A stretch of 47,456 bases of DNA from Pseudomonas sp. HMWF032 (GCF_003060885.1 NZ_QAIG01000005.1:559056-606511), one strand, 5' to 3'. Counted from the stretch's first letter, positions 18,136 to 31,489 are shown. The notes: generated from the letters alone by a model not told the origin. A program made the numbers and translations.

Positions 18136-19544
18136 GCGCGCGTTTCATCGCAATTGGAGTGGCATTGGCCGCCTTGGCCGCCGATGTAATGGCCGCTTCG
18201 GATGTGCGCAGCGTTCGGCTATGGCGTGCGCCGGACAACACCCGCCTGGTGTTTGACCTGTCCGGTCCGGTGCAGCACAGCGTTTTCCTACTGTCCGCGC
18301 CCAATCGCATTGTCATTGACGTCAGCGGCGCCAAGCTGGCCACCAGTTTTGATCAGCTGACCCTGAGCAACACTCCGATCACCGGCGTGCGCTCGGCGCA
18401 GCGCACGCCAGATGACCTGCGCGTGGTGATTGACCTGTCAGCAGCGGTCACGCCAAAAAGCTTTACCCTGGCCCCCAATCAGCAGTACGGCCATCGTCTG
18501 GTGGTTGACTTGTTCGATCAGGACAGCGGCGCGGCACCCAGTCTGCCCGCCACAACCGTGGCGACCGCGCCTCAGGTGCCGGTAACGCCGACTCAGGCTC
18601 CGCCGAAGCTGACGCCCGTGCCCAACGGCAAGCGCGATATCGTGATTGCCATCGACGCCGGCCACGGCGGTGAAGACCCAGGTGCGTTGTCGCCGGTCAA
18701 AGGTCAGTATGAAAAGCATGTGACACTGGCGATCTCCAAGGAACTGCAGCGGCAGATCAACGCCGAGAAGGGCTTCCGTGCCGAATTGGTGCGTACGGGT
18801 GATTACTTTATCCCGTTGCGCAAACGCACCGAGATTGCCCGCAAGAAGGGCGCTGACCTGTTTGTTTCCATCCATGCCGACGCTGCACCCCGAGCGGCTG
18901 CATTCGGTGCGTCGGTGTATGCCCTGTCAGATCGTGGCGCCACGTCGGAGACCGCGCGCTGGCTGGCCGATGCGGAGAACCAGTCGGACCTGATCGGCGG
19001 TGCCGGCAACGTCAGCCTGGACGACAAGGACAAGATGCTCGCCGGGGTACTGCTCGACCTGTCGATGACGGCGTCGTTGTCATCCAGCCTGAACGTCGGC
19101 AACAAGGTGCTGGGCAATATGGGCCGGGTGACGCCGCTGCATAAACGGCGGGTGGAGCAGGCCGGCTTTATGGTGCTGAAGTCGCCGGATATTCCATCGA
19201 TCCTGGTGGAGACCGGGTTTATCTCCAATCCCAATGAAGCCCGCAAACTGTCCAGCGCCAGCCATCAGCAAGCGCTGGCGCGCTCGATCGTCACGGGCGT
19301 GCGGCAGTTCTTCCATGAAAACCCACCGCCAGGCACTCACGTGGCTTGGCTGCGTGACAACGGCAAGATTGCCCTCGGCCCGCGCGAGCATGTGGTCAGC
19401 TCTGGCGAAAGCTTGGCGCTGATTGCGCAGCGCTATCAGGTCAGCCTGGGGGCATTACGCAATGCCAATGCACTGAAAAATGATGTGATCAAGGTTGGTC
19501 AGCGTTTGCAGATTCCTGCCACTGCTCTGGCTGCGCAGCCATGA
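18126..19544 (+). CDS. amiB: N-acetylmuramoyl-L-alanine amidase AmiB
   Basis: Periplasmic zinc amidase that cleaves septal peptidoglycan during daughter-cell separation. 472 residues from the ATG at 18126: signal peptide (about 1-22), AMIN domain (about 25-135), a proline-rich linker, an amidase_3 domain with [20 protein letters not shown] and [11 protein letters not shown], and a C-terminal LysM ([16 protein letters not shown]). An in-frame ATG at 18114 is possible, but the GGGGT before 18126 favours the later one. The stop overlaps the mutL ATG (ATGA). Confidence 0.95.
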   Translation: MRIGARFIAIGVALAALAADVMAASDVRSVRLWRAPDNTRLVFDLSGPVQHSVFLLSAPNRIVIDVSGAKLATSFDQLTLSNTPITGVRSAQRTPDDLRVVIDLSAAVTPKSFTLAPNQQYGHRLVVDLFDQDSGAAPSLPATTVATAPQVPVTPTQAPPKLTPVPNGKRDIVIAIDAGHGGEDPGALSPVKGQYEKHVTLAISKELQRQINAEKGFRAELVRTGDYFIPLRKRTEIARKKGADLFVSIHADAAPRAAAFGASVYALSDRGATSETARWLADAENQSDLIGGAGNVSLDDKDKMLAGVLLDLSMTASLSSSLNVGNKVLGNMGRVTPLHKRRVEQAGFMVLKSPDIPSILVETGFISNPNEARKLSSASHQQALARSIVTGVRQFFHENPPPGTHVAWLRDNGKIALGPREHVVSSGESLALIAQRYQVSLGALRNANALKNDVIKVGQRLQIPATALAAQP

Positions 19545-21418
19545 GTGAGGCCGCACGTATCCAGCTGCTCAGCCCGCGGCTGGCGAACCAGATTGCTGCC
19601 GGTGAGGTGGTTGAGCGCCCGGCCTCGGTAATCAAGGAACTGTTAGAAAATAGCCTGGACTCCGGCGCCCGGCGCATCGAAGTGGATGTCGAGCAGGGCG
19701 GCGTCAAGCTGCTCAAGGTGCGCGACAACGGCAGCGGTATCTCCCCGGATGACTTGCCCCTGGCGCTGGCCCGCCACGCCACCAGCAAGATCCGCGAGCT
19801 GGAAGATCTCGAGCAGGTGATGAGTCTAGGCTTTCGCGGTGAGGCACTGGCGTCGATCAGCTCCGTTGCACGCCTGACCCTGACTTCACGCACCGAGGGT
19901 GCCGAGCAGGCCTGGCAGGTGGAAACCGAAGGCCGCGATATGCAGCCGCGGGTGCAGCCTGCGGCGCATCCGGTCGGCACCTCGGTGGAAGTGCGCGACC
20001 TGTTCTTCAACACCCCGGCGCGGCGCAAGTTTCTCAAGACTGAAAAGACCGAATTCGATCACCTGCAGGAAGTGATCAAGCGCCTGGCCCTGGCGCGCTT
20101 CGATGTGGCCTTCCATCTGCGTCACAACGGCAAGACGGTGCTCGGCCTGCATGAGGCACCGGATGAACAGAGCCGCGCGCGGCGGGTGGCTTCGGTTTGT
20201 GGTCCGGCTTTTTTAGAGCAGGCGCTGCCCATCGATATTGAGCGCAATGGTCTGCATCTGTGGGGCTGGGTGGGCTTGCCGACGTTTTCCCGTAGTCAGG
20301 CGGATCTGCAGTATTTCTATGTGAATGGCCGCATGGTGCGTGACAAGTTGGTCGCCCATGCTGTGCGCCAGGCTTATCGCGACGTGCTGTTCAACGGTCG
20401 TCATCCGACCTTTGTGCTGTTTCTGGAAATCGACCCGTCGGTTGTCGATGTCAATGTGCACCCGACCAAGCATGAAGTGCGCTTCCGTGATGGGCGCATG
20501 GTTCATGACTTCCTCTACGGCACGCTGCATCGCGCATTAGGCGAGGTGCGTCCGGAGGATCAGCTGGCGGCCCCTGCGACGGTCAACGAGATGCTGCGCC
20601 CTACCGGCCAGGCGGCGGGCGAGTTTGGCCCGCAGGGTGAAATCGGCTTGGCCGCCAGTCTATTGCAGCCAGCACCCAGCGCCTCAGTATGGCGGTCGCC
20701 GGGTGCTGGCTATCAAGGCGCTCGTGCGGAAGCGGGCTTGCCGGCCGCCGAAGCCCAGGGTGTCTATCGTGAGTTTTTCTCGCCGATGGCTACTGCGCCG
20801 GTTTCCGCTGCCCTGCCGGATACGCAGGGCGATATTCCGCCCCTCGGCTATGCCATCGCCCAGCTCAAGGGCATCTATATACTTGCCGAGAACGTCCAGG
20901 GGTTGGTGGTGGTGGATATGCATGCCGCCCATGAGCGCATCACCTACGAGCGGCTTAAAGTGGCCATGGCCAGTGAAGGCCTGCGCGGCCAGCCGCTGTT
21001 GGTGCCGGAGTCGATTGCCGTGAGTCAGCGCGAGGCCGATTGCGCCGAAGAGCATGCCGAGTTGTTCCAGAAACTCGGCTTTGAACTGCAGCGTCTGGGG
21101 CCTGAAACCTTGGCAATCCGCCAGACTCCTGCACTGCTCAAACAGGCCGAAGCGACGCGTCTGGTTCAGGATGTACTGGGGGATCTGCTCGAATACGGCA
21201 CCACCGACCGCATTCAGGCACACCTCAATGAGCTGCTCGGCACCATGGCTTGCCACGGCGCCGTGCGCGCCAACCGGCGCCTGACCCTGCCGGAAATGAA
21301 TGCCTTGCTGCGCGATATGGAACACACCGAGCGCAGCGGCCAGTGCAACCATGGGCGTCCGACCTGGGCGCAGATGGGCATGGATGACCTGGATAAACTG
21401 TTCCTGCGCGGCCGCTAG
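19541..21418 (+). CDS. mutL: DNA mismatch repair protein MutL
   Basis: Couples mismatch recognition by MutS to strand incision. 625 residues: an N-terminal GHKL ATPase with E36 and N37 in KELLENSLD, then RDNGSGI and [10 protein letters not shown]; a variable linker (about 335-435); and a C-terminal dimerisation domain. The C-domain keeps the metal-binding endonuclease motif [12 protein letters not shown] (459-470) plus [10 protein letters not shown], typical of MutL from bacteria without MutH. It starts at the ATGA overlap with amiB. Confidence 0.97.
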   Translation: MSEAARIQLLSPRLANQIAAGEVVERPASVIKELLENSLDSGARRIEVDVEQGGVKLLKVRDNGSGISPDDLPLALARHATSKIRELEDLEQVMSLGFRGEALASISSVARLTLTSRTEGAEQAWQVETEGRDMQPRVQPAAHPVGTSVEVRDLFFNTPARRKFLKTEKTEFDHLQEVIKRLALARFDVAFHLRHNGKTVLGLHEAPDEQSRARRVASVCGPAFLEQALPIDIERNGLHLWGWVGLPTFSRSQADLQYFYVNGRMVRDKLVAHAVRQAYRDVLFNGRHPTFVLFLEIDPSVVDVNVHPTKHEVRFRDGRMVHDFLYGTLHRALGEVRPEDQLAAPATVNEMLRPTGQAAGEFGPQGEIGLAASLLQPAPSASVWRSPGAGYQGARAEAGLPAAEAQGVYREFFSPMATAPVSAALPDTQGDIPPLGYAIAQLKGIYILAENVQGLVVVDMHAAHERITYERLKVAMASEGLRGQPLLVPESIAVSQREADCAEEHAELFQKLGFELQRLGPETLAIRQTPALLKQAEATRLVQDVLGDLLEYGTTDRIQAHLNELLGTMACHGAVRANRRLTLPEMNALLRDMEHTERSGQCNHGRPTWAQMGMDDLDKLFLRGR

Positions 21419-21465
21419 CCGTCCGTTGAAAGCTAGCAGCGTTGCCGATGTGGCGTTAAAAGCAG

Positions 21466-21518
21466 GCTCATAATGCTCATTTACAGTAATAAGCTCATTT
21501 TTTGCCTGTTTTTTGCCT
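21466..21518 (+). repeat. AT-rich repeats between mutL and miaA
   Basis: GCTCAT occurs three times (starts at 21466, 21475, 21493; spacings 9 and 18). It is followed by two direct copies of TTTTTTGCCT (21498-21507, 21509-21518) offset by 11 bases. The 168-base gap is clearly more AT-rich than its surroundings and probably holds the miaA-hfq promoter region, but I cannot name a factor. Confidence 0.5.
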
Positions 21519-21586
21519 TATCTCGGCTGCCCCGCCTGCATGTTTAACGGCCTGCTAAGCGCCGCGCCATTTAGAGAGTTATAAGC

Positions 21587-22564
21587 ATGTCCGAGCGCCT
21601 GCCTCCGGCGATTTTTCTCATGGGGCCGACTGCAGCCGGCAAGACCGACCTGGCCATCGAGTTGGCACGCGTGCTGCCATGTGAGTTGATTAGCGTGGAT
21701 TCGGCGCTGATCTACCGTGATATGGATATCGGTACTGCCAAGCCGGATAAGGCCACGCTGGCCGAGTTTCCCCATCGCCTAATCGATATTCGTGACCCGG
21801 CCGAGAGCTATTCGGCGGCCGAATTTCGTGCTGATGCCCTGGCGGCCATGGCCGAAATCACTGCGCGCGGACGTATTCCGCTGCTGGTGGGCGGCACCAT
21901 GTTGTATTTCAAGGCATTGCTTGACGGTCTGGCCGACATGCCCAGTGCCGATGCAGCGTTGCGCGCCGAGCTGGAGGTGCGCGCCCAGGCCGAAGGTTGG
22001 GAGGTGCTGCATGCCGAGTTGCGTGCGGTCGATCCGGAGTCGGCTGCGCGTATCCACCCCAATGACCCGCAGCGCTTGATTCGCGCCCTTGAGGTCTATC
22101 GTGTCAGCGGGCAAAGCATGACCGTTCATCGCCAGCGTCAGGCGGCAGAAAATACTGCGGCTGGCGCATCGGCAGCGCGCCAATTCCCCTATACTGTGGC
22201 GCAATTAGCCATTGCGCCGGCACAGAGGCAGTTGTTGCACGAGCGAATTGCTCTGCGATTTAAGTCGATGCTGGAGCAGGGGCTGGTGGCCGAGGTCGAA
22301 CGCCTGCGTCAACGAAGTGACTTGCACGTCGGCCTGCCGTCTATACGAGCGGTGGGATATCGTCAGGTTTGGGATTATCTAGACGGCAACCTCAGTGCCG
22401 AACAGATGCAGGAACGTGGCATTATCGCCACGCGCCAGCTGGCCAAACGGCAATTCACCTGGTTACGGGGTTGGCAGCCTGGCATACATTGGTTTGATAG
22501 TGCAGCTTGCGACAATCTGCCGCGCGCCTTGAAATGCCTGGCTGCGGTCTCCATATTGACCTGA
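21587..22564 (+). CDS. miaA: tRNA dimethylallyltransferase MiaA
   Basis: Adds a dimethylallyl group to A37 of UNN-decoding tRNAs, the first step of ms2i6A. 325 residues with the P-loop GPTAAGKT (13-20), followed by [34 protein letters not shown] and [16 protein letters not shown], all family hallmarks. GAGAG lies upstream of the ATG. A 168-base gap separates it from mutL, and hfq follows after 102 bases, the arrangement known across gammaproteobacteria. Confidence 0.97.
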   Translation: MSERLPPAIFLMGPTAAGKTDLAIELARVLPCELISVDSALIYRDMDIGTAKPDKATLAEFPHRLIDIRDPAESYSAAEFRADALAAMAEITARGRIPLLVGGTMLYFKALLDGLADMPSADAALRAELEVRAQAEGWEVLHAELRAVDPESAARIHPNDPQRLIRALEVYRVSGQSMTVHRQRQAAENTAAGASAARQFPYTVAQLAIAPAQRQLLHERIALRFKSMLEQGLVAEVERLRQRSDLHVGLPSIRAVGYRQVWDYLDGNLSAEQMQERGIIATRQLAKRQFTWLRGWQPGIHWFDSAACDNLPRALKCLAAVSILT

Positions 22565-22576
22565 GACCTTGCCATT

Positions 22577-22927
<351 letters not shown>

Positions 22928-22941
22928 TTTAGGAGGCTGCA

Positions 22942-24243
22942 TTGTTCTTCGAGCGCCATGAAGGTGGAGAGCGGGCCATTCTGGTTCATCTGGACGGCCA
23001 AAATTCCGAGGTGCGCGAAGACCCGCAGGAGTTTCAGGAGCTGGCACTTTCGGCCGGCGCTGAGACTGTCGCGTTTTTCAGCATTCCGAGTAATCGGCTG
23101 ACCGCCAAGTACCTGATCGGTAGCGGCAAAGTTGAAGAGCTGCGTGATCAGGTAAAGGCCGCTGAGGCTGACCTGGTTATCTTCAACCATGTGCTTACCC
23201 CCAGTCAGGAACGCAACCTTGAGCGCGCTTTTGAGTGTCGGGTGCTGGATCGTACGGGTCTGATTCTCGATATTTTTGCTCAGCGTGCGCGTACCCATGA
23301 AGGCAAGTTGCAGGTCGAGCTGGCTCAGCTCGATCACATGAGTACGCGGCTTGTGCGCGGCTGGACACACCTTGAGCGGCAGAAAGGTGGTATCGGTCTG
23401 CGCGGTCCGGGTGAAACCCAGCTGGAAACCGACCGTCGCCTGTTGCGCGTCCGGATTCGCCAGATCAAGCAGAAACTGGAAAAGGTGCGCAGCCAGCGTG
23501 AGCAGGCGCGGCGTGGTCGTCAGCGTGCGGATATTCCTTCGGTGTCATTGGTGGGCTACACCAACGCCGGCAAGTCGACGCTGTTCAATACCCTGACCAC
23601 ATCGGCCGTTTACGCGGCCGATCAGTTGTTTGCCACCCTCGATCCCACTCTGCGTCGTCTTGAACTGGATGATCTGGGGCCGGTTGTGCTGGCTGATACC
23701 GTGGGCTTTATTCGTCATCTGCCGCACAAGCTGGTCGAGGCCTTTCGCGCGACCCTTGAAGAATCGAGCAACTCTGACCTGCTGTTGCACGTGATCGACT
23801 CTCACGAGCCCGAGCGCGATCAGCAGATCGAGCAGGTGCTGGCTGTTCTGGGCGAGATCGGCGCCCAGGAATTGCCGATGCTTGAGGTATATAACAAGCT
23901 CGACTTGCTCGAGGGCGTGGAGCCGCAGATTCAGCGTGATGCCGATGGCAAACCACAGCGGGTCTGGCTCTCGGCGCGTGATGGGCGCGGTTTGCCTCTG
24001 TTGCGGCAGGCGATTGCAGAGCTGTTGGGTGACGACCTGTTTGTCGGTACATTGCAGTTGCCGCAGCGTCTGGGGCGCATGCGGGCGCAGTTCTTTGCTC
24101 TGGGTGTGGTGCAGAGTGAGTCTTTCACTGAAGATGGCTGTAGTTTGTTGGCAGTGCGTCTGCCGCGTATCGAGCTGAACCGGTTGGTGAGCCGCGAAGG
24201 TCTTGTACCGCAGGAATTTATCGAGCAACACACTTTGCAATAA
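22942..24243 (+). CDS. hflX: Ribosome-associated GTPase HflX
   Basis: GTPase that splits stalled or stressed ribosomes. 433 residues: an N-terminal HflX domain (about 1-195, including the conserved GGIGLRGPGETQLETDRR) and a G domain with GYTNAGKST, DTVGF and NKLD. The start is TTG at 22942 with AGGAGG five bases upstream, and the protein begins FFERHEGGERAILVHLDGQ as in relatives. Confidence 0.96.
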   Translation: MFFERHEGGERAILVHLDGQNSEVREDPQEFQELALSAGAETVAFFSIPSNRLTAKYLIGSGKVEELRDQVKAAEADLVIFNHVLTPSQERNLERAFECRVLDRTGLILDIFAQRARTHEGKLQVELAQLDHMSTRLVRGWTHLERQKGGIGLRGPGETQLETDRRLLRVRIRQIKQKLEKVRSQREQARRGRQRADIPSVSLVGYTNAGKSTLFNTLTTSAVYAADQLFATLDPTLRRLELDDLGPVVLADTVGFIRHLPHKLVEAFRATLEESSNSDLLLHVIDSHEPERDQQIEQVLAVLGEIGAQELPMLEVYNKLDLLEGVEPQIQRDADGKPQRVWLSARDGRGLPLLRQAIAELLGDDLFVGTLQLPQRLGRMRAQFFALGVVQSESFTEDGCSLLAVRLPRIELNRLVSREGLVPQEFIEQHTLQ

Positions 24244-24339
24244 AGCCTGCGTCAGCGACTTTGCCGCTGATTGCATGCATTCTGTAGCATTGGCGGGCGT
24301 GCCGTGGGCACGTCTTTGCTTTATCAGATGGAGAGCGCT

Positions 24340-25503
24340 ATGGCTTGGAATGAGCCGGGTGGCAACTCGAATAATCAGGACCCGTGGGGCGGCCGGAAAA
24401 ACGGTGATCGCAAGGGCCCGCCGGATATCGATGAGGCCTTCCGCAAGCTGCAGGAGAGCCTGAATGGGCTGTTCGGTGGCGGCAAAAAACGAGGCGGCGA
24501 AGCTAGCTCCTCGGGCAACGGTGGCGGTTTCGGCCTGCTGTTTGTGGGGCTGGGGCTGTTGGCCGCAGTCTGGCTGTACAGCGCTATCTATGTGGTTGAT
24601 GAGCAGGAGCAGGCCGTGGTGCTGCGCTTCGGCAAATACTACGAGACGGTAGGGCCAGGCCTGAACATCTATTTCCCGCCCATTGATCGTAAATATCAGG
24701 AAAACGTCACCCGCGAGCGTGCTTACAGCAAGCAAGGGCAGATGTTGACTGAAGACGAAAATATCATCGAGGTTCCGCTGACTGTGCAATATCGGATCAG
24801 CAACCTGCAGGACTTCGTGCTGAACGTCGATCAGCCAGAGGTCAGTTTGCAGCATGCCACTGACAGTGCCGTACGCCATGTTGTCGGCTCCACCGAGATG
24901 GATCAGGTGCTGACCGAGGGTCGTGAACTGATGGCCAGTGAGGTCAAGGATCGCTTGCAGCGTTTCCTCGACAACTACCGCACAGGCATCGCGGTTACTC
25001 AGGTCAACCTGCAGAGTGCGGCGGCGCCGCGTGAAGTGCAGGAAGCCTTCGATGACGTGATACGCGCTCGTGAAGACGAGCAGCGTGAGAAGAACCAGGC
25101 GGAAACCTACGCCAATGGCGTGGTGCCGGAAGCTCGCGGGCAGGCGCAGCGCCTGATTGAAGACGCCAACGGTTACCGTGATGAAGTGGTTTCCCGTGCC
25201 CAGGGTGAAGCTGATCGTTTTACTGCGCTGGTTGCGGAGTACCGCAAAGCGCCGGAAGTGACGCGTGAGCGCCTCTATCTGGACACCATGCAGGAGCTTA
25301 TGACGAATACCAGTAAGGTGTTGGTGACTGGTGATAAGGGGCAGAACAACCTGCTCTATCTGCCGCTGGATAAGATGATTGATGGCCGTGCTTCGTCTGC
25401 GCCAAGCTCGATTTCTGGTTCAGCCAGTGCTGCTGATGCCAGCAGCGCGCGCGTGACCATCGATCCGCGACAGGTTGAGCTGCGTACAAGGGAGAGCCGC
25501 TGA
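24340..25503 (+). CDS. hflK: FtsH protease modulator HflK
   Basis: Membrane SPFH-family protein that forms a large periplasmic assembly with HflC around the FtsH protease. 387 residues: a Gly/Asn-rich cytoplasmic N-terminus, one helix (about 64-84) and an SPFH/band-7 domain (about 85-280) followed by coiled coil. The ATG at 24340 has GGAG six bases upstream; the longer open frame before it is not conserved. Its stop overlaps the hflC start (TGATG). Confidence 0.96.
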   Translation: MAWNEPGGNSNNQDPWGGRKNGDRKGPPDIDEAFRKLQESLNGLFGGGKKRGGEASSSGNGGGFGLLFVGLGLLAAVWLYSAIYVVDEQEQAVVLRFGKYYETVGPGLNIYFPPIDRKYQENVTRERAYSKQGQMLTEDENIIEVPLTVQYRISNLQDFVLNVDQPEVSLQHATDSAVRHVVGSTEMDQVLTEGRELMASEVKDRLQRFLDNYRTGIAVTQVNLQSAAAPREVQEAFDDVIRAREDEQREKNQAETYANGVVPEARGQAQRLIEDANGYRDEVVSRAQGEADRFTALVAEYRKAPEVTRERLYLDTMQELMTNTSKVLVTGDKGQNNLLYLPLDKMIDGRASSAPSSISGSASAADASSARVTIDPRQVELRTRESR

Positions 25504-26372
25504 TGAGCAATAAATCGCTGATCGCTCTTATTGTTGGTGTGGTCTTGGCCTTGGTCGCCTGGAACAGCTTTTATATCGTGGCGCAGACTGAGCGTGCGGT
25601 TCTGTTGCAGTTCGGTCGTATCGTGCAGCCGGACGTGCAGCCGGGGCTGCATGTGAAGATTCCGTACGTTAACCAAGTGCGCAAGTTTGATGCCCGCCTG
25701 CTGACACTGGATTCCACCAGCTCGCGTTTTCTGACGCTGGAAAAGAAAGCGCTGATGGTGGATGCCTTTGCGAAATGGCGCGTACTGGATGCTGAGCGTT
25801 ATTACACCGCGACCTCCGGTATGAAGCAGATTGCCGACGAGCGTCTGGCGCGTCGTCTGGAGGCATCGCTGCGCGACCAGTTCGGTAAGCGTACTTTGCA
25901 CGAGTCAGTGTCGGGTGAGCGTGATGCACTGATGGCGGATGTGACAGCTTCTCTGAATCGTGCGGCGCAGAAAGAGCTGGGTATCGAGGTGGTGGATGTG
26001 CGCGTCAAGGCCATCGACCTGCCGAAGGAAGTGAACCGTAGCGTATTCGATCGTATGAGCTCCGAGCGTGAGCGTGAAGCACGCGAACACCGCGCTAAGG
26101 GTAAGGAGTTGGCCGAGGGTATTCGCGCCGACGCCGATCGTCAGCGTCGCGTGTTGCTGGCCGATGCCTATCGCCAGGCGGAAGAGTTGCGTGGTGAGGG
26201 GGATGCCCAGGCTGCTGCGATTTATTCCAAGGCGTATGGCATGGATCAGGAGTTCTATTCGTTCTATCGCAGCCTGAGGGCTTATCGCGAAAGTTTCGCG
26301 GATAAGCGCGATGTGCTGGTGCTGGATCCGAAGAGTGACTTCTTCCGTTATCTGGAAACCTCAAAACCCTAA
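25503..26372 (+). CDS. hflC: FtsH protease modulator HflC
   Basis: Partner of HflK. 289 residues with one N-terminal membrane helix (about 4-22), a band-7 domain (about 25-190) and a helical region (about 190-260), closing with FFRYLETSKP. One base overlaps the hflK stop, so the two are translationally coupled. Last gene of the nnr-hflC cluster. Confidence 0.97.
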   Translation: MSNKSLIALIVGVVLALVAWNSFYIVAQTERAVLLQFGRIVQPDVQPGLHVKIPYVNQVRKFDARLLTLDSTSSRFLTLEKKALMVDAFAKWRVLDAERYYTATSGMKQIADERLARRLEASLRDQFGKRTLHESVSGERDALMADVTASLNRAAQKELGIEVVDVRVKAIDLPKEVNRSVFDRMSSEREREAREHRAKGKELAEGIRADADRQRRVLLADAYRQAEELRGEGDAQAAAIYSKAYGMDQEFYSFYRSLRAYRESFADKRDVLVLDPKSDFFRYLETSKP

Positions 26373-26375
26373 GTC

Positions 26376-26405
26376 GTTACCCCGGCGGGCAGCCGTCGGG
26401 GTGAC
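26376..26405 (+). other. Hairpin directly after hflC
   Basis: A 13-base stem with two G-U pairs (26376-26388 with 26393-26405) and loop GCAG starts four bases after the hflC stop. There is no T run. A second, true terminator hairpin follows at 26434. Confidence 0.5.
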
Positions 26406-26428
26406 CCTTGTGCAAAACGTGGTATGAT
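26401..26428 (+). promoter_or_regulatory. Candidate promoter for the DUF2065-hisZ-purA operon
   Basis: GTGACC (26401-26406) and TATGAT (26423-26428) are 16 bases apart. The start point would fall at the first arm of the terminator at 26434, so either transcription begins inside that arm or the element is not used. Confidence 0.35.
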
Positions 26429-26433
26429 GCGGC

Positions 26434-26457
26434 AGCCGGGAAAATCCCGGCTTTTTT
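26434..26457 (+). terminator. Terminator after hflC
   Basis: An 8-base stem AGCCGGGA/TCCCGGCT (26434-26441 with 26445-26452), loop AAA, followed by a T run. It ends the hfl transcript just before the DUF2065 gene. Confidence 0.85.
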
Positions 26458-26472
26458 GCGTCTGTGGGAAGC

Positions 26473-26658
26473 ATGTGGCAGGAATTAGGCATCGCGTTGT
26501 GTCTTGTGCTGGTGCTGGAAGGCATCCTGCCCTTCCTGTATCCGCGCCGTTGGCGTGACACGCTTTTACAACTGATGCAGTTGTCTGACAGGCGGCTGCG
26601 TCTGCTGGGGTTGGCCAGCATGCTGCTGGGAACAACCGTTCTTTATTGGCTTCACTGA
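26473..26658 (+). CDS. DUF2065 small membrane protein
   Basis: 61 residues with two hydrophobic helices (about 4-20 and 42-59) split by a basic loop ([10 protein letters not shown]). This is the DUF2065 (YjeT-like) family that sits between hflC and hisZ or purA in many gammaproteobacteria. The ATG at 26473 is chosen by homology ([17 protein letters not shown]); a GTG at 26464 is in frame but has no better ribosome site. Its position suggests a link with HflKC, but function is unknown. Confidence 0.85.
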   Translation: MWQELGIALCLVLVLEGILPFLYPRRWRDTLLQLMQLSDRRLRLLGLASMLLGTTVLYWLH

Positions 26659-26695
26659 AGGCTTGTGCCGCCCGGTTCAAGAGGGGAATGGCGAA

Positions 26696-29243
<2,548 letters not shown>

Positions 29244-29260
29244 CCGTTACATCAAGTGCT

Positions 29261-29288
29261 CAAAGGGTCGCCAATTGGCGACCCTTTG
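29261..29288. terminator. Terminator after purA
   Basis: A perfect 12-base stem (29261-29272 with 29277-29288) around AATT; the whole 28-base unit is palindromic. The T run after it is weak (TCGTTT). Confidence 0.75.
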
Positions 29289-29379
29289 TCGTTTAAGGCT
29301 CACGTAAAAAAAATCGAGCTAGCCTTTATAAATGAGCGTTCCCGCCGTTATAGGCATTACCGTGCCAGGAGTGTCTGCC

Positions 29380-31314
29380 GTGTTTGCCATTATTTCAGTG
29401 CTGCGCAGTCGTTTGTTGTTGCCGGTGTTCTTGGCTCTTGGCGTGGCTTTATTGATGCAGGTTGTCGTGGCAGTGGCGTTGACCCGTGCCACGGTGGCGA
29501 CGCTTGAGGCGGATTTGGCCAAAGGCATGCAGGCCGATACGGCGCGTCTGGTGGATGAGCTGGCCAAGGCTGGTGATGAAGTGCGCGGCGGGCTGGACAG
29601 TCTATCAGCCAGTACTCAGGCGCAGCTGGCCAAAGGCCTTTCCGTGCGGTTGGCTGAAGAGCAGGCGCAGATTCGCGGTGTACTGGACAGCAACCTTAAG
29701 CGGTCCGCTGATGAGTTGGCACTGCTGCTCTCGGCGGTTGCACCAAAGGCGATCTGGGACGCCGATGTGCCTGCGCTGACCGAGTTAGTGCGTGGTGCGC
29801 ATCGCAATCCGGCGGTGCTGTTTGCGGTGTACCTTGATGCGCAGGGTGAGCGCCTGACACGTCACCTCAATCGACAGGATTCCCGCGTCCGTGTGCTGAT
29901 GGCCAAGGGTGAGGGCGGTGGCGCGCTGGATAAGGTGTTGCAAGCCGCCGCCAATGATTCGGGCGTGTATATCGCCGAGGCAACTATCAGTCCTATGGGG
30001 TCGGATATCGGCAAGGTCCTGCTGGGGGTATCGACTGCGTCGGTGGATGAGGAACTGGCGAGGCTGGATCAGCGTTTCGTCAGCCTGATCGACAGCAGTG
30101 GGCAGCTGGTTTCCGATAGTTTGAGTGGTGCGGCCACCAGCAGTGCGGACGCCCTGGCGGCGCGGCTGAATGTGGCGCGTGAGGCGGCTGGTGACATGGA
30201 ACAGAGCAGTCGCCAGGTGGTTCAGCAGGCGGCGTCTGGTTTGCGCTGGAACATCAGCATTGGTCTGGTGGTCGTGGCGCTGCTGATTCTGTTGGTGTTG
30301 GCGCTGGTGCTGGGGCGGCGAGTGGTCAGCAGGCTGCATACCTTAATTGCTGTTTTGAATGACTGGGCGGCGGGTGAAGGAGATCTGACTCGTCGTGTCG
30401 AACTCAAGAGTCGTGACGAGATTGGCGATATGGCGGCAGCGGTCAATCGCTTCGTCGCCAAGTTGCAGCCGATTGTGCGTGAGGCGGGTGAGGTGGCATC
30501 ACTCACTGGGCAGGAGATCGGCAATCTGGCCGCACGCAGTGCGGCGGCGGAGGCGGCGGCCGAGCGTCAGCGCGATGAAGTGGCCGGTAGCCTGCAGGCG
30601 CTGGCGGAAATGGCTGGTGAGGCTCAGGCCGAAAGTCAGGCTATGCGCGAAGCCCTGCAGCGGGTTGGGGCAATCCGTCAGGCGGCGGACGATAATGCGG
30701 CGATTGCTCTGCGCGTGGGTGGCTCGATTGAGGAGTTGGTGCAGCGAGTGGAAACCGGCGCGGCAGTGATTGAGCGGCTGGCCAAGCAGAGTGAGCAGAT
30801 CGAGGTGGTGTTGACGGTAATCCGCTCGATTGCCGAGCAGACCAACCTGCTGGCGCTGAATGCGGCCATCGAAGCGGCGCGGGCTGGCGAGAGTGGGCGC
30901 GGCTTTGCTGTGGTGGCGGATGAAGTGCGCGCACTGGCGAGCAAGACACAGCAGTCCACTGGTGATATCCAGACCCATATCGGCGCCTTGCAGCAAGGGG
31001 CGCGTGAGGCGGTTGATGCGATCAGTCAGGCTGGTAAGCAGGCTGATCAGGGGTTGGCCGCACTGCGCGAAAGCGCGCGGGTTCAGCAATCGGTGCGGGC
31101 GGCGGTTGAGGAGGTGCATGGAGCGATCAACGCTGCAACCGAAGCGGCGGCCCATCAAGCCGAGGGCGCGGATGCGGTGCGTGGCCGGGTTGAGGTGATT
31201 CATGTCGAGGCGCAGCGTGCGGCCGAGGCGGTGGCCGCAACGGCCAGCAGTGGGCGCGTGCTGGACGGCCTGGCGAAGAAGCTCAAGGCCAGTCTGGGCC
31301 AGTTCCGCGTTTAG
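29380..31314 (+). CDS. Methyl-accepting chemotaxis protein
   Basis: 644 residues: helix 1 (about 8-32), a periplasmic sensor region (about 33-288) rich in Ala, Leu and Asp with no ligand domain I can name, helix 2 (about 290-312), HAMP (about 313-365), and a cytoplasmic signalling domain whose hairpin tip [20 protein letters not shown] starts near residue 487. No C-terminal CheR-binding pentapeptide is seen (ends GQFRV). I choose GTG at 29380 because AGGAG lies eight bases upstream; an ATG at 29332 is in frame but lacks a ribosome site. It lies between purA and the tRNA genes, where PAO1 from memory has no receptor. Confidence 0.9.
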   Translation: MFAIISVLRSRLLLPVFLALGVALLMQVVVAVALTRATVATLEADLAKGMQADTARLVDELAKAGDEVRGGLDSLSASTQAQLAKGLSVRLAEEQAQIRGVLDSNLKRSADELALLLSAVAPKAIWDADVPALTELVRGAHRNPAVLFAVYLDAQGERLTRHLNRQDSRVRVLMAKGEGGGALDKVLQAAANDSGVYIAEATISPMGSDIGKVLLGVSTASVDEELARLDQRFVSLIDSSGQLVSDSLSGAATSSADALAARLNVAREAAGDMEQSSRQVVQQAASGLRWNISIGLVVVALLILLVLALVLGRRVVSRLHTLIAVLNDWAAGEGDLTRRVELKSRDEIGDMAAAVNRFVAKLQPIVREAGEVASLTGQEIGNLAARSAAAEAAAERQRDEVAGSLQALAEMAGEAQAESQAMREALQRVGAIRQAADDNAAIALRVGGSIEELVQRVETGAAVIERLAKQSEQIEVVLTVIRSIAEQTNLLALNAAIEAARAGESGRGFAVVADEVRALASKTQQSTGDIQTHIGALQQGAREAVDAISQAGKQADQGLAALRESARVQQSVRAAVEEVHGAINAATEAAAHQAEGADAVRGRVEVIHVEAQRAAEAVAATASSGRVLDGLAKKLKASLGQFRV

Positions 31315-31368
31315 CGGCGCAGGGTGCTGTTCTCTGCCAGCGGACACCTGAGCAAATCGCAGGCAATA

Positions 31369-31396
31369 AAAAACCGAGTACTTGACTCGGCTTTTT
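31369..31396. terminator. Bidirectional terminator between the chemoreceptor and tRNA-Leu
   Basis: Stem CCGAGT/ACTCGG (31374-31379 with 31385-31390), loop ACTTG, flanked by an A6 run and a T5 run. It stops the receptor transcript on one strand and the tRNA transcript on the other. Confidence 0.85.
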
Positions 31397-31402
31397 GAAA
31401 TT

Positions 31403-31489
31403 TGGTGCCCAGGAGAAGACTCGAACTTCCACGACCTTGCGATCACTGATACCTGAAACCAGCGCGTCTACCAATTCCGCCACCTGGGC
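31403..31489 (-). tRNA. tRNA-Leu (CAG), downstream copy
   Basis: 87 bases with an encoded 3' CCA (31405-31403). Acceptor stem GCCCAGG/CCTGGGC, D-arm with GGTAGACGC, anticodon loop TTCAGGT giving CAG for CUG codons, and a long class II variable arm whose stem is GATC/GGTC with one G-U pair. T-arm GTTCGAGTC is present. Confidence 0.95.

Noticed and set aside
21664..21679. TGGCACGCGTGCTGCC, similar to a sigma-54 promoter
   Set aside because: It lies inside miaA, encodes conserved residues, and has no nearby downstream gene start that would need it.
29343..29351. GCCGTTAT, a possible sigma-28 -10 element for the chemoreceptor
   Set aside because: No matching -35 sequence occurs at the required 11-base spacing.
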